Origin: Hoylesella shahii DSM 15611 = JCM 12083
GTDB taxonomy: Bacteria; Bacteroidota; Bacteroidia; Bacteroidales; Bacteroidaceae
Reading direction: 5' to 3'
Length of the DNA stretch: 59,006 nucleotides
Assembly (NCBI RefSeq): GCF_000613445.1
Contig: NZ_BAIZ01000022.1
Location: 1 to 59,006 of the forward strand
Shown here: piece by piece, positions 18,746 to 28,579 of the stretch
How the letters are laid out: each line of letters begins with the position of its first letter
How positions within the stretch are numbered: the stretch's first letter is position 1
Made by a program: the position numbers and the translations under genes
Notes under the pieces: generated by a model
What the model saw: only the letters and a program-made list of their open reading frames with translations
Databases searched by the model: none
What the model was told of the DNA's origin: nothing

Positions 18746-20227
18746 CTAATGTGCTTTATGATTGCAAAAGTACGAAAAAAAAGTGAAAGGGTGAGCTTCC
18801 GCCCTACTAAGTTTTAGACTTTGTTGGCTTTCGTTGGTTTGTTGCGAGCCATTTGGGCTATTCTTCGCTCTCACTTTCTTCCGTTTATCGTTGTAAAAGG
18901 TCTTCACCCAGTGGGTTTTTGTCTCGCGTTCTTCTCTGTCGCGTATCTCTTTAGCCTTCTTGGGATAGAAAATCATACGCAATGATTGGTTGTAATTAAA
19001 ATAGTTCCACATCCAATTGAGCAGAACCACCACTTTATTGCGTACACCCAGTATGGAACGCAAATGCACAACGAGCCACATAAACCATGCCCAAAAGCCT
19101 TTCATCTTTATTTTAGCAAACTCGGCTACGGCCTTATTTCGCCCAACGGTGGCCATTGTTCCTAGATTTCTGTATTTAAAGGTAGTCAATGGTTTTCCCT
19201 TTGCCATGCGTTTGAAGTTTTTAGCAAGGTTATTTCCCTGCTGAATGGCTGTTTGCGCCAATTGTGGATGCCCGTTGGGATAATCTTTATCGCCTTCAAT
19301 AATACACTGGTCGCCTATACAAAACACGTCGTCGAGTCCTTCAATCCTATTAAATACATCCACTTTAATGCGCCTTCCACGCCCAAGATGGACTTCATCA
19401 AGGTTTCCCACCTGCTGTGCTGCCACACCACTCACCCAGATAAACGTGCGAGTAGAGATAGAAGAGCCATCGGCCAACACCACCTTGTGGTCTTTATAAT
19501 CGGTTACCATCTTGTTCAGCAAAATGTTTACACCCATTTCTCGTAAATACTTCTCTACAGCTTCCGACGACTGAGGCGACATAGCTGAAAGCAAACGGTT
19601 GCCAGCCTCGATAAGATAGATGTTCATCAAACTGGGATCTAGGTCATGATAATCGCGTGGGAGTATTGTTTGTTTCATTTCAGAGAGCACTCCAGCAATC
19701 TCAACGCCCGATGCTCCACCACCCACAACAACCACATTGAGCAGTTCTTGTTGTTCTTGTTTTGTAGAACAGGTGATAGAACGTTCTATATTCGACAGGA
19801 TGGCGTTTTGCAAACCCATGGCTTCGTCTACCGTTTTCATGGGCATAGCCTCTTCTTCAACATTTTTATTTCCAAAAAAATTGGTTGTGGCTCCAGCAGC
19901 AAGCACCAAATAATCGTACTCCACCTTTCCTATTGAGGTTTGGAGAAGTTTTTTTTCGGGATAGATGGCCCGCAGTTCTGCCATTCTAAAATAAAAATTC
20001 TTACGCTTTTGAAAATTTCTTCTAAAAGGAAAAGAAATAGAACTGGCTTCCATCCCTGCTGACGCCACTTGATAAATAAGAGGTGGAAACTGGTGATAGT
20101 TGTTTTTATCAATAAGTATCACCTGATAATCGGTGCCTTTCAGGCCATTAGCCACCTGCAAGCCACCAAAGCCACCGCCAACAATGACAATACGTTTGCG
20201 TTTGCCTTTCTCTACATTCAAACTCAT
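18746..20227 (-). CDS. ndh: Type II NADH dehydrogenase (NAD(P)/FAD oxidoreductase), probable 3' frame break
   Basis: As read, 493 residues. FAD-binding GGGFGG is at residues 17-22 and a second dinucleotide motif VVVGGGASGVEIAG follows near residue 170; CIGDQC is the conserved third motif, and the C-terminal part has hydrophobic membrane-docking segments (FWAWFMWLVVHL). It passes electrons from NADH to quinone without pumping protons. The last ~45 residues (from KKVRAKNSPNG) look non-conserved and cover the lysS promoter. One missing base near 18881 would instead give the acidic end EESESEE and a stop at 18858-18860, which I think is the true end. Confidence 0.85.
   Translation of the reverse strand: MSLNVEKGKRKRIVIVGGGFGGLQVANGLKGTDYQVILIDKNNYHQFPPLIYQVASAGMEASSISFPFRRNFQKRKNFYFRMAELRAIYPEKKLLQTSIGKVEYDYLVLAAGATTNFFGNKNVEEEAMPMKTVDEAMGLQNAILSNIERSITCSTKQEQQELLNVVVVGGGASGVEIAGVLSEMKQTILPRDYHDLDPSLMNIYLIEAGNRLLSAMSPQSSEAVEKYLREMGVNILLNKMVTDYKDHKVVLADGSSISTRTFIWVSGVAAQQVGNLDEVHLGRGRRIKVDVFNRIEGLDDVFCIGDQCIIEGDKDYPNGHPQLAQTAIQQGNNLAKNFKRMAKGKPLTTFKYRNLGTMATVGRNKAVAEFAKIKMKGFWAWFMWLVVHLRSILGVRNKVVVLLNWMWNYFNYNQSLRMIFYPKKAKEIRDREERETKTHWVKTFYNDKRKKVRAKNSPNGSQQTNESQQSLKLSRAEAHPFTFFSYFCNHKAH
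18765..18772 (-). promoter_or_regulatory. -7 promoter box (TACTTTTG) for lysS
   Basis: Minus-strand TACTTTTG lies 28 bp before the lysS start, inside what reads as the last residues of ndh. That conflict is resolved if ndh ends earlier (see ndh). Confidence 0.65.
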
Positions 20228-20277
20228 ACAGCTATGATTTACCTAAAACAATCTTTGATTGGGCTTTGCCCTGCATG

Positions 20278-20285
20278 CAAAATTA
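20278..20285 (-). promoter_or_regulatory. -7 promoter box (TAATTTTG) for ndh
   Basis: Minus-strand TAATTTTG, 50 bp before the ndh start. Confidence 0.5.
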
Positions 20286-20368
20286 CATAAATTATTGTGT
20301 AATAAAGTAAGTATTAGAGTAAAAATGCGATGCAAAACAAATTGTTTATACACCATAGCTTAAAAAAA

Positions 20369-20408
20369 TATCCCGTACAGTTTGGCAAAAACCACACTGC
20401 ACGGGATA
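20369..20408 (-). terminator. Terminator after NlpE-like gene
   Basis: Long stem TATCCCGT-CAGT / ACTG-ACGGGATA around a GGTTTTTGCC loop, with an A/T-rich tail, 27 bp after the lipoprotein stop. Confidence 0.8.
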
Positions 20409-20435
20409 ATAATAGTTATTAACTGGTTTAGGGAA

Positions 20436-20894
20436 TTACTTAACCACCTTCAAATCGTAGTTCATTCCGCTAGCAGCCTCTTCGAGTTGGTCGTTAACAA
20501 CGCTCAAAGTAGCGTCGTCTTTAACGAGCAGATAAAGAGCGTTGTCCTTATCCATAGCCAACTTGTAAGCGGTAACAGCCTTGCCCTTAACGTCTTTCTT
20601 AATGGTTTCAACGGCGCCAGTGTAGGTTTTCACGTCGTCTTTGCCGTCTTTAGCTTGCAAATAAACTTCTTCGAGGGTGAAGGTTTTTGCTGAGTCGCCA
20701 GACAAAGTAACGGTATACTTGATACCAGGGCCATCGGCTGCGGGGATAGTTCCGCTATAAGTAACACCTGCAGCAGCAGTTGTATCTACAGCCATTATTG
20801 AGTCCTTTGAATTCTCTGCGGTTGCATTTTTGCCTTTTTGTTGGCAAGATGCGATAACTGCGCATGCAGCTACCATCATAAGTAACTTTTTCAT
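20436..20894 (-). CDS. NlpE-like lipoprotein
   Basis: 152 residues with the lipobox AVIASC (Cys17), then a low-complexity linker and a small beta-barrel-like domain from YSGTIPAADGPGIKYTVTLSG. The motif Y-x-G-x-(I/L)-P-x-A-D-x-x-G-I matches the N-terminal domain of copper-response lipoprotein NlpE, which signals envelope stress. The CxxC motif of enterobacterial NlpE is not seen. Monocistronic, with its own promoter and terminator. Confidence 0.75.
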   Translation of the reverse strand: MKKLLMMVAACAVIASCQQKGKNATAENSKDSIMAVDTTAAAGVTYSGTIPAADGPGIKYTVTLSGDSAKTFTLEEVYLQAKDGKDDVKTYTGAVETIKKDVKGKAVTAYKLAMDKDNALYLLVKDDATLSVVNDQLEEAASGMNYDLKVVK

Positions 20895-20924
20895 GTTTCT
20901 CTTTGTTTAAATATAAATCGCCTG

Positions 20925-20932
20925 CAAACTTA
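20925..20932 (-). promoter_or_regulatory. -7 promoter box (TAAGTTTG) for NlpE-like gene
   Basis: Minus-strand TAAGTTTG, 30 bp before the start codon. Confidence 0.6.
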
Positions 20933-21007
20933 GAACAAAAAACGCATAAAACAATCATTTGTATTCATAAAAGAGTTTAAAATGATGGAGAAAAGTTGTT
21001 TTATGAG

Positions 21008-21015
21008 TAACTTTG
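21008..21015 (+). promoter_or_regulatory. -7 promoter box (TAACTTTG) for DsbA-family gene
   Basis: TAACTTTG, 39 bp before the ATG at 21055. Confidence 0.65.
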
Positions 21016-21054
21016 TGCTCAACAACATAAACTAACAATATTAAACAGCAGAAC

Positions 21055-21950
21055 ATGAGTAAAGTAATCATAACAAACGTAACCGACCCAGTGTGTCCTT
21101 GGTGTTGGGGCGAAGAACCTTATTTTAGAAAATTGGAAACCCATTTCCCAAATCTTATCATATGGAGAAACGTGATGGGTGGACTGGTTGAAGATATGAA
21201 TAAAAACAAACCAGCCGACATGGATGCCCACTCCTATTATAATAAAGAAAACAAAGACTTCATCAACCACTGTCTGGAAACGGCCGAGAAACACCATATG
21301 CCTATTAAGGTAGAGGGATTTAAGCTGTTTTCTGAAACCGAAAACTCATCGTTCCCCCTTTGCATTGCCTTTAAAGCAGCGCAAATGGCCAACATGGAAA
21401 AGGCCGACCTTTTTCTATATAACTTGCGTGCGGCAGCTATGGCAGAGGCACGACAGGCTATAACCGAAAGCGAGCTGATAGCCATTGCCGACGAAAGTGG
21501 CATTGACATCGCTGCTTTTCTCGACCCGCTCAATGATGGTTCGGCTGAAAAAGCCTTTTGGAAAGATGTGGAAGAGGCCATTAGCATGAAGGTTGAGGTG
21601 TTTCCCACCTTTGTTTTCGAATACGAAGCAAAAAGATGCCCTTGAAAAGTTTTCGCGATTACAACACCATGACTGCCATGATTAAGGCCGTTAGCGGAGG
21701 AAAACTCCTACCACAAGCTGTTACCTACTCGCCCGAAGCTTTGTTCGAACTAATGGAAACGCACCCCCGACTGGCAGCCGAAGAAGTGAAAGAGGCGTTC
21801 GACTTTGTCGATATTGAGGCAATGGAGACAGCCATTGCACCACTTCTAAATACAGGCGAACTGATAAAACAACCAGCCGACAATAGCTATTTCGTAAGAA
21901 AACCAGCCAAAGGCATGGCTTGCGACCTTAAAACGGGCATTTGCAAATAA
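21055..21950 (+). CDS. DsbA/FrnE-family thioredoxin-like protein, frame broken
   Basis: The N-terminus VTDPVCPWCWGEEPYFRKLE carries the CPWC redox motif of the DsbA/FrnE oxidoreductase family, without a signal peptide, so it is cytoplasmic. A helical insertion follows and then FPTFVFEYEAK. The frame breaks near 21630 in a run of five A bases; a sixth A joins it to KMPLKSFRDYNTMTAMI and the C-terminal part ending CDLKTGICK, for about 298 residues. FrnE-like proteins are linked to oxidative-stress tolerance. It is monocistronic. Confidence 0.8.
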
Positions 21951-22209
21951 ACATCCTACAGAGAAAACACTGCCTGGTTGCAAACGTTATCACACTACAA
22001 GGGATGTTTTGGCATATGCTGAATATCCCTTGTAGCATTGTTTTAGCACAATCTCTCCCCCCGCACCTACAGAAAGGGGACATTTCTGCATACTCTAAAC
22101 GATAAAAAGCAGAGAAATAAGAAGCCATTGGTTGGTTAAAAAGCGAACGTCAAGCGTTAAATAACACTAACAAAAACACGAAATTAAAACAAGGTTCGCC
22201 CTTTTGTCG

Positions 22210-22217
22210 TATTTTTG
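22210..22217 (+). promoter_or_regulatory. -7 promoter box (TATTTTTG) for the small secreted protein / TonB unit
   Basis: TATTTTTG, 76 bp before the ATG at 22294. The rest of the 343-bp gap 21951-22293 shows no other feature. Confidence 0.5.
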
Positions 22218-22293
22218 CAATGCAAATAATGGTGCAAGGCAAATTCAATGCTTTTACCATAGTGGCCAATTGGCTGAAACAAACATAAAGCAC

Positions 22294-22614
22294 ATGAATA
22301 GAAACAAACACTTCAGACAATTTCTAGCATGGATGTTCATCGTAACATTCATGTCGGTGTTTGCTATCAAAGACTTTCATGCGCACGAAGACCATCCAAC
22401 AAAAGTTCATCTAACTTGTGATGGCACCACAAAGGTATTTAAATCTTCTTGTTTCATTTGCGATTTCATCCTGCATAAGGCTAGTGCGCCTACGCTGCAA
22501 ACCTATCAACCCGCAGTGTATGCCACCATCCTTACACCCTACATCTTCACCGAACAAGTTGTTTACCGCCACGTTGAAGCGGTAAATAGCCACTCGCCGC
22601 CAACGCGCGCTTAA
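22294..22614 (+). CDS. Small exported His/Cys protein, DUF2946-like
   Basis: 106 residues from ATG at 22294 (MNRNKHFRQFLAWMFIVTF). One N-terminal hydrophobic segment serves as signal or anchor. After it come FHAHEDHPTKVHLTCDG and SSCFICDFILHK, rich in His and Cys with a C-x2-C pair, and a C-terminus NSHSPPTRA that recalls DUF2946-type proteins. Such small proteins often precede metal-related TonB receptors. It is 203 bp before the receptor gene and probably in its transcript. A metal link is inferred only. Confidence 0.6.
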   Translation: MNRNKHFRQFLAWMFIVTFMSVFAIKDFHAHEDHPTKVHLTCDGTTKVFKSSCFICDFILHKASAPTLQTYQPAVYATILTPYIFTEQVVYRHVEAVNSHSPPTRA

Positions 22615-22817
22615 TTTTTTCTACACTGTACGCCCCTATTGCGTCTATTCGGAAAGACAAATGTACTTTCTAGAATGGGCTGTATAGGCATTATTCACCT
22701 TTTCTTTATCAGAGCAAGAACTGCGTTCGCTTGCTCTAAACCAGTAATTATACACCGTTTGGCCTTATTTGCTACAAGCGCAATGCGCCTAGCATACAAG
22801 CCAACACATATAAGCGT

Positions 22818-24981
22818 ATGATAAAAACAACTATTCTGTGCATCGCACTTGCTGCTTGCACGGTCTCTTGGGCTAATATAAACTCCACAAAACCAATTAT
22901 TCCCGCTCTTAAAAGCGAACAAGCCGATTCTACCAACACAAAAAACAACAAGCAAAATGGTAAATCAAAGCTTAATAAAGAACAGAATATTGGCGAGATT
23001 GTTGTAACAGGCGTTCGACAACAAGCTAGCATTAACAGCGTGAGCAACAAGATTGACGAAAGCCTTATCGACCGTTCAATGGGCAAGTCGCTTGCTCCAT
23101 CCTCGAACATGTTAGCGGAGTTAGTTCTATTCAAACCGGAACAACCGTTGCAAAACCTGTTATTAATGGCATGTATGGCAATCGCATTCTTATTGTTAAC
23201 AACGGAGCACGACAGACAGGACAGCAATGGGGCGTCGACCACGCACCAGAGATAGATCAAAACAGCAGTGGTTCTATTGAGGTTATCAAAGGAGCCGAGT
23301 CGGTTAGATATGGCTCTGAAGCGCTTGGTGGTATCATCGTGATGAACCAAAAGGCACTACCCTATGGCCAAACTGCCCTCTCGGGGCATCTTCGAACGCT
23401 CTACGGAAACAATGGCAAACGCTATTCTGTAGTGGCACAGGCCGAAGGTACGATGCCCTTCAGCAAAAACTTAGCCTGGCGACTGCAAGGCACTTATGCC
23501 AATTCGGGCGACCAAAGCACGGCTAAATACGTGCTTAACAACACCGGTTATCGCGAACACGACTTCTCTGCATCGCTTGGATACAAACTCAATGCCCTGA
23601 AACTTGAAGGCTATTACAGCATGTACAATCTTAAGTTGGGCGTGCTTAACAGCGCTCAATTGGGTAGTGAAGACTTGCTTAAAGAACGTATTGCCCTAGG
23701 TCAACCCGCTGAAGTTTACCCCTACAGTCGACATATCAATTACCCCTTCCAACAGATTGTGCACCACACTGCCATTGGTAAGGTGTATTTCGATGCAGGT
23801 AAATACGGTAATTTCTTTTGGCAAACAGCCTTTCAAGCCGACGACAGACAAGAGAATCGCATCCGAAGGATGAATCTCTCGTACATTCCCGCTGTTAGTA
23901 TGTACCTCACCTCATTTCAAAACCAATTGAAATGGAACTTGGCATACAACAAATGGAACACCGAAGCAGGAGCAACCTACTTGCACATACGCAATCGTAA
24001 CCAAACAGGAACAGGCGTTGTGCCACTTATCCCCAACTACACCGAGTACGATTTGGGTATCTACGCCATACAAAAATATCGTAATGGCAACTGGACAGCT
24101 GAGACAGGTATCCGCTTCGACAACCAAGAAACTCGCGCATCGGGCTATGACTACACGGGTAAACTATATGGCGGGCATCATGTTTTCAGCAACTTCTCGT
24201 ACAATCTTGGTACAAGCTATCGCTTTAACGAGCAGTTGAAACTCACCTCCAACTTGGGTTTGGCATGGCGCGCACCCCACGTTCACGAACTTTATAGCAA
24301 CGGTAACGAACTGGGTTCGGGCATGTTTGTGATGGGCGACTCTACAATGCACTCCGAACAGAGTACAAAATGGGTTACGTCGCTTTCTTATCGCTCCGCC
24401 TTTGCCGAAGTAAGAGTTGACGCCTATCTACAATGGATAAATGGCTACATCTACGATGAACCACTTAAAGGCAGGTATGTCACAGTCATCTCGGGTTCTT
24501 ATCCTCTTTTCCAATACAAGCAAACAGACGCTTTCTTCCGTGGTATAGACTTAGACGTGCGACTGAAACCCATGCTGCATTTGGAATATCATCTGCTATC
24601 AGGCCTTATCTGGGCCAATGAAAAGCAAACAGGCAACTATCTGCCTACATCCCTTCGGCGCGTTTCGACCACGACATCACTTGGGAAGACATACGTGTGG
24701 GCAAGGGTAATGCTTGGTTACAGCTTAAACACAGACTGGTTTTAAAGCAAACACGCTTTAATCCTGCAAACGATCTCATCGACTTTACACCTCCCACTTA
24801 CAACCTTTTTGGTTTAGAGGCAGGTATCGATTGGCCACTTGGCGAACGTAATAAACTGCGTATGCTGCTGTCAGCCGATAATCTTTTTAATAAAGAATAT
24901 AAAGAATACACCAACCGTTCGCGATACTATGCCCACGACATGGGGCGCGATATTCGCTTCTCTATCGGCTGGTTTTTCTAA
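22818..24981 (+). CDS. TonB-dependent outer-membrane receptor, two frame breaks
   Basis: About 721 residues when joined. A signal peptide (MIKTTILCIALAACTVSWA) is followed by the TonB box-like IGEIVVTGVR and the plug (INGMYGNRILIVNNGARQTG, then IEVIKGAESVRYGSEALGG). The barrel runs to DMGRDIRFSIGWFF, ending in Phe as usual. Breaks lie near 23096 (one base missing gives SILEHVSGVSSIQ) and near 24646 (one T missing gives LPYIPSARFDHDITW). The next gene is a His-rich lipoprotein. The substrate is unknown; metal complex uptake is a guess from the neighbours. Confidence 0.85.
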
Positions 24982-25024
24982 AAATAACAATAATAACAAC
25001 AACAAAACAATAAAAATTTAGGTT

Positions 25025-26058
25025 ATGAAAAAGAATTTTTTCAAGTCAATGCTGACATTCTCTTGTGCAGCCTTGCTCGCACTGACATTCACGGCTTGCG
25101 ATAACAACGTAGATACACCCATAGACGAAACAAAAAACAAGTTGCACGAAGACCCTGCTAAGGTGACTGTGCAGCTGATTCAAGGACACATGCACGCTGA
25201 TTGGCGCAAAATAGACACAGGAGGTGGTTTTCACCAAGACTCTGAATCGAGTGCTAAATATCTGAAACGAGTGCAGGAAATAACCTACGAGATAAAGCCA
25301 GGCATTGGTTTAACCTTGGCAGAAGGTAGTGACAACAAGTTTTATGTGGTGAAAGCACACGACTATGGAGGCCTAGACGGTGAGGAAAATCCTGCACCTG
25401 TTTACCTGCTTCTCATTAAATACTATAACGCTCAGGGGAAACTCATCAACGAGCAGTTTGTTAACAATGGACAAGATGCCATTCACCAACACTTCTTTAC
25501 TGTTGAAAACGTAAAAGAATTGATGAGCGGAAAAGATGTAAACCAAAAGCCTAATACGCCAGATTACATCGACTATAAATACACCGACACCACACCTTGG
25601 GACAAAACAGTGAAGTACGACAATGCCAAACTCACAGGTACTACCAACCCCATTGGCTTTAAGGGAGCTATGCTGTTCTTAAAAGACGATGTAACAATGG
25701 ACCTCCGCATTAGGCTCTATCATGGTTTCACGGGCAAAAAAGATCCCAAAACTGGTGCTTTTAGCCCCTATTACCGCTTCACACCCACACAATTGCAACA
25801 GGCACATGGGATATTAACTTCACCGTTCCCGTGGTGGTATATGCCGATAGAGAGGACTACATAGATGAGGATAATTTTGATAGCGAAACAAATGTGGACA
25901 CCATCACTGAGAATAGCTTCAAAAATGAAGTAAGCAACAAGCTTATTCAGCGCATCATGAAGGCTTACAACCTAACGTGGACCGAAGCTCTTCGCGATTA
26001 TCACAAGTCTATTTTCACAACAGTACCGCACGATTTGGGTAAAGGCGTTTGGCTATAA
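25025..26058 (+). CDS. Histidine-rich lipoprotein partner of TonB receptor, frame broken
   Basis: Lipobox LTFTAC with Cys25, so surface or periplasmic. The body has LIQGHMHADWRKIDTGGGFH, DAIHQHFFTVENV and RLYHGFTG, giving several closely spaced His residues. A frame break near 25800 is repaired by one base to QGTWDINFTVPVVVYADRED, and the protein then ends at 26058 (about 344 residues). It begins 43 bp after the receptor. I do not recognise a named family. A metal- or substrate-binding lipoprotein working with the receptor is the best guess. Confidence 0.7.
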
Positions 26059-26090
26059 GCCTTATTATGTATCATCAACATGGATTAAAT

Positions 26091-26133
26091 AAAACAACCT
26101 GCATTTCTTTAACGTAGAAATGCAGGTTGTTTT
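26091..26133. terminator. Bidirectional terminator
   Basis: AAAACAACCTGCATTTC / GAAATGCAGGTTGTTTT is a perfect 17-bp stem with a 9-nt loop, A-rich on one side and T-rich on the other. It serves the plus-strand lipoprotein gene and the minus-strand oxyR, which converge here. Confidence 0.9.
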
Positions 26134-26185
26134 GTTTCTATCTAAATTGCCCTTCGGATTGTGCAGAAGAACAATAATCAGGGTA

Positions 26186-27112
26186 TTAAATCTTTTTTTG
26201 CGTCTGTCTCAACGTTAGCATATCCTTAGGTATGCTTGCTTGTATCTCTTCAACAAGCAGGCTACGCAGTGTTTTGCGAATAAAGTTCTTGCCTGTTATC
26301 ATCACTATCTCGCGTGTTGGCACAGGAATAGCAAAGGGACGCACCAGTTGTTTGTGATTTTTGTCTAGCTGATATACAGCCAATTCGGGGATAAATGTAA
26401 GTCCCTTTCCACTTTCAACAATGCGCATAAACGTTTCGATGCTACCCAGTGTATAGGCTTTCTTGGCAGCCGTAGCCGCTTTAAGATGGCAAAACTTCAC
26501 CAATTGGTCGCGAAAGCAATGCCCCTCGTCTAGCAGCCACAGATATTCGCCCGTCAGGTCGGCTGTTTTTATGTTCTCTTTACCGAATAATGGGTCGCCT
26601 TCGGCCACGTATGCAAAGAATTGTTCGTAGAACAAAGGCACACTATCAAACTCTTCTAAGCCTTCCAGTTGCGCCAATATACCTGCATCAACATCGCCAC
26701 GCACCAGCGCCCGCTTCAAGTCTTCGGTCTTCATTTCCACAATACGCACATCCATATCGGGATATTTGTTCATCAACTGGGGGAAAAAACGCGGAATAAG
26801 ATAGGGTGCGATGGTGGGAAGTATGCCGATGGTGAACGTGCCAAACAAAGAGTTTTTCTCTTCTTCAACCGTTTCTTTCAGCTTCCTTGCACGCAATAAC
26901 ACCTTCCATGCTTGCTCCACAACCATTTTACCAGTTGGCGTTGGCGCTATTGGTTGACTCTTACGGTCGAATATTTTAATCCCTAACTCATCTTCTAACT
27001 TTTGCACCATCGAGCTAAGCGTGGGCTGTGTAACGCCACAATACTCGGCTGCCTTTGCGAAATGGCGAAACCTAAACACCGCCATCACGTATTCAAGTTG
27101 TTGTAAAGTCAT
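26186..27112 (-). CDS. oxyR: Hydrogen-peroxide regulator OxyR (LysR family)
   Basis: 308 residues. The LysR helix-turn-helix spans about residues 1-60 (HFAKAAEYCGVTQPTLSSMV). The sensor domain has GHCFRDQLVKFC, with Cys199 and Cys208 at the same positions as the redox pair of E. coli OxyR. Together with length and start this supports OxyR over a generic LysR regulator. It would activate peroxide defence genes; no target such as katA or ahpC is adjacent. Confidence 0.93.
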   Translation of the reverse strand: MTLQQLEYVMAVFRFRHFAKAAEYCGVTQPTLSSMVQKLEDELGIKIFDRKSQPIAPTPTGKMVVEQAWKVLLRARKLKETVEEEKNSLFGTFTIGILPTIAPYLIPRFFPQLMNKYPDMDVRIVEMKTEDLKRALVRGDVDAGILAQLEGLEEFDSVPLFYEQFFAYVAEGDPLFGKENIKTADLTGEYLWLLDEGHCFRDQLVKFCHLKAATAAKKAYTLGSIETFMRIVESGKGLTFIPELAVYQLDKNHKQLVRPFAIPVPTREIVMITGKNFIRKTLRSLLVEEIQASIPKDMLTLRQTQKKI

Positions 27113-27138
27113 TTAATCTATATATTTTTTGTGTTCCA

Positions 27139-27146
27139 CAAAGGTA
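27139..27146 (-). promoter_or_regulatory. -7 promoter box (TACCTTTG) for oxyR
   Basis: Minus-strand TACCTTTG, 26 bp before the oxyR start. Confidence 0.6.
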
Positions 27147-27293
27147 CTATATCTTAACAACAAAACCAAAACTTATGGCATATTAAGATGAGGTTAAAAC
27201 AGACGTAATTTTATCCTGCGCTGTTTTTAATGATACTTTTCGCATGTTTTTCATGGTTAATCGTATAAAACCAACGAAAAGAGATAATACAAA

Positions 27294-27330
27294 GGCGCAC
27301 CAATATCGGTGTTCCCAATAATGGTGCGCC
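27294..27330 (-). terminator. Hairpin after GIN-domain gene
   Basis: GGCGCACCA (27294-27302) / TGGTGCGCC (27322-27330), a 9-bp GC-rich stem followed on the minus strand by TTTGTATT, between the GIN-domain gene and oxyR. Confidence 0.7.
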
Positions 27331-27377
27331 CATTTTAAGCTCATGATTTGTTATATCATGGTTCAGTGATGTTCCAA

Positions 27378-28135
27378 TTATCTTATCTGTAAGTTCATGG
27401 TTTCCACAATTCCCGAGCCACGAACGGTTTTATCCACATTCTTTGCTACGCCCGAAAGCTTTATCACTCCTGAGCCCAACACATCGCATTTCACGTATCC
27501 TGCGTTAGTCATGTAGCGCTAATGTCGCCCGAACCCTTAACCGAGAAATGCATATTGTCGCCCTTTAGACGTTTAAACTCGATGTCGCCCGAACCACTAA
27601 CGCTTGCAGTTGCTTGTTGACAATCAACCATTCCAAAATCAATGTCGCCCGAACCTACAACAGAAACGGTCAACTTATCGCAGATAACATCTTTGAAATC
27701 GATGTCACCCGAACCTTTTATGTTAACCGTGAGCAGGTCGGTATCAACACGACGATTGGCTTCAAAGTCGCCAGAACCTTTTACATCCAGTTGGATTAAG
27801 TCGGGCGAAGACACGTAGATGTCTACATCATCGCTCGATGAAAAGAATAAACGGCTACCCTTTGATTGTCTCTCTATATATAAGGTCTCACCGCTTACGC
27901 GCAAAACCACTGAAGCAACTTCGTCTTGTGGGCCCACTATCTTTGCCATATTCTTAGTACCCTGCACAAAATGAACGTCAGCAGAAGTTGACATCACAAT
28001 GCGCTTAAAGTACTTTAAGTCTTGTTGGGTGGTTACTTTTTGCTTATTGTTAGCTGCATTAGCACGGGTGCAAGGCACAAATAAAGCGCCCACCACGAGA
28101 ATCGCAGAAGCGATTAACAAAATTCGTTGTTTCAT
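27378..28135 (-). CDS. Exported GIN/DUF2807 repeat protein, frame broken
   Basis: A signal peptide (MKQRILLIASAILVVGALF) is followed by LKYFKRIVMSTSADVHFVQG and many repeats of G-S-G-D-(I/F), the stacked-strand signature of the DUF2807 'putative auto-transporter adhesin head GIN' domain. The frame breaks near 27516; one base restores GDISA-YMTNAGYVKCDVLGSG and a natural end VETMNLQIR at 27378 (about 252 residues). The domain forms a right-handed beta-helix of unknown function in the envelope. Monocistronic. Confidence 0.82.
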
Positions 28136-28181
28136 TTCTAAAATCTATTTATAACTTAATTAATACAACTCTTAGACGTAG

Positions 28182-28189
28182 CAAACCTA
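28182..28189 (-). promoter_or_regulatory. -7 promoter box (TAGGTTTG) for GIN-domain gene
   Basis: Minus-strand TAGGTTTG, 46 bp before the start. In the 444-bp gap 28136-28579 I see only this box, the plus-strand box at 28565 and AT-rich sequence. Confidence 0.55.
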
Positions 28190-28564
28190 CCTTTGGTTGC
28201 AAACCTTCTGAAAGAAAAACAAGAATATACAGAAAACAGGTATTAATTAACATTTTGAAAAGAAAAAAACAGATACAAGCAGACAAAAAGAAACAGATTT
28301 TAACAACCTACAAACACCGAAAATAAGGAACAGAAGAGTACGCTTACATGCAATCTTAAAATAACTCATCGACGATTTTACTCGAAAACAATGGAAAGAG
28401 GCTAATCAGAGATGAAATAAACAAAGCAAACCATCGACAAACACTCAACCTTACGAGAAAAGCAAAGGGCGTGATGAGCTTAAGCAACAAAAGATTTCGC
28501 ATCATTTAGCCTGTTTTACTAATCATAAACTTACGTCTATGCACATGATTACCTAAAAAAAACG

Positions 28565-28572
28565 TAACTTTG
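28565..28572 (+). promoter_or_regulatory. -7 promoter box (TAACTTTG) for rRNA methyltransferase gene, nearly leaderless
   Basis: TAACTTTG ends 7 nt before the ATG at 28580, leaving almost no room for a 5' leader or a ribosome binding site. Confidence 0.6.
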
Positions 28573-28579
28573 CAGCAAG

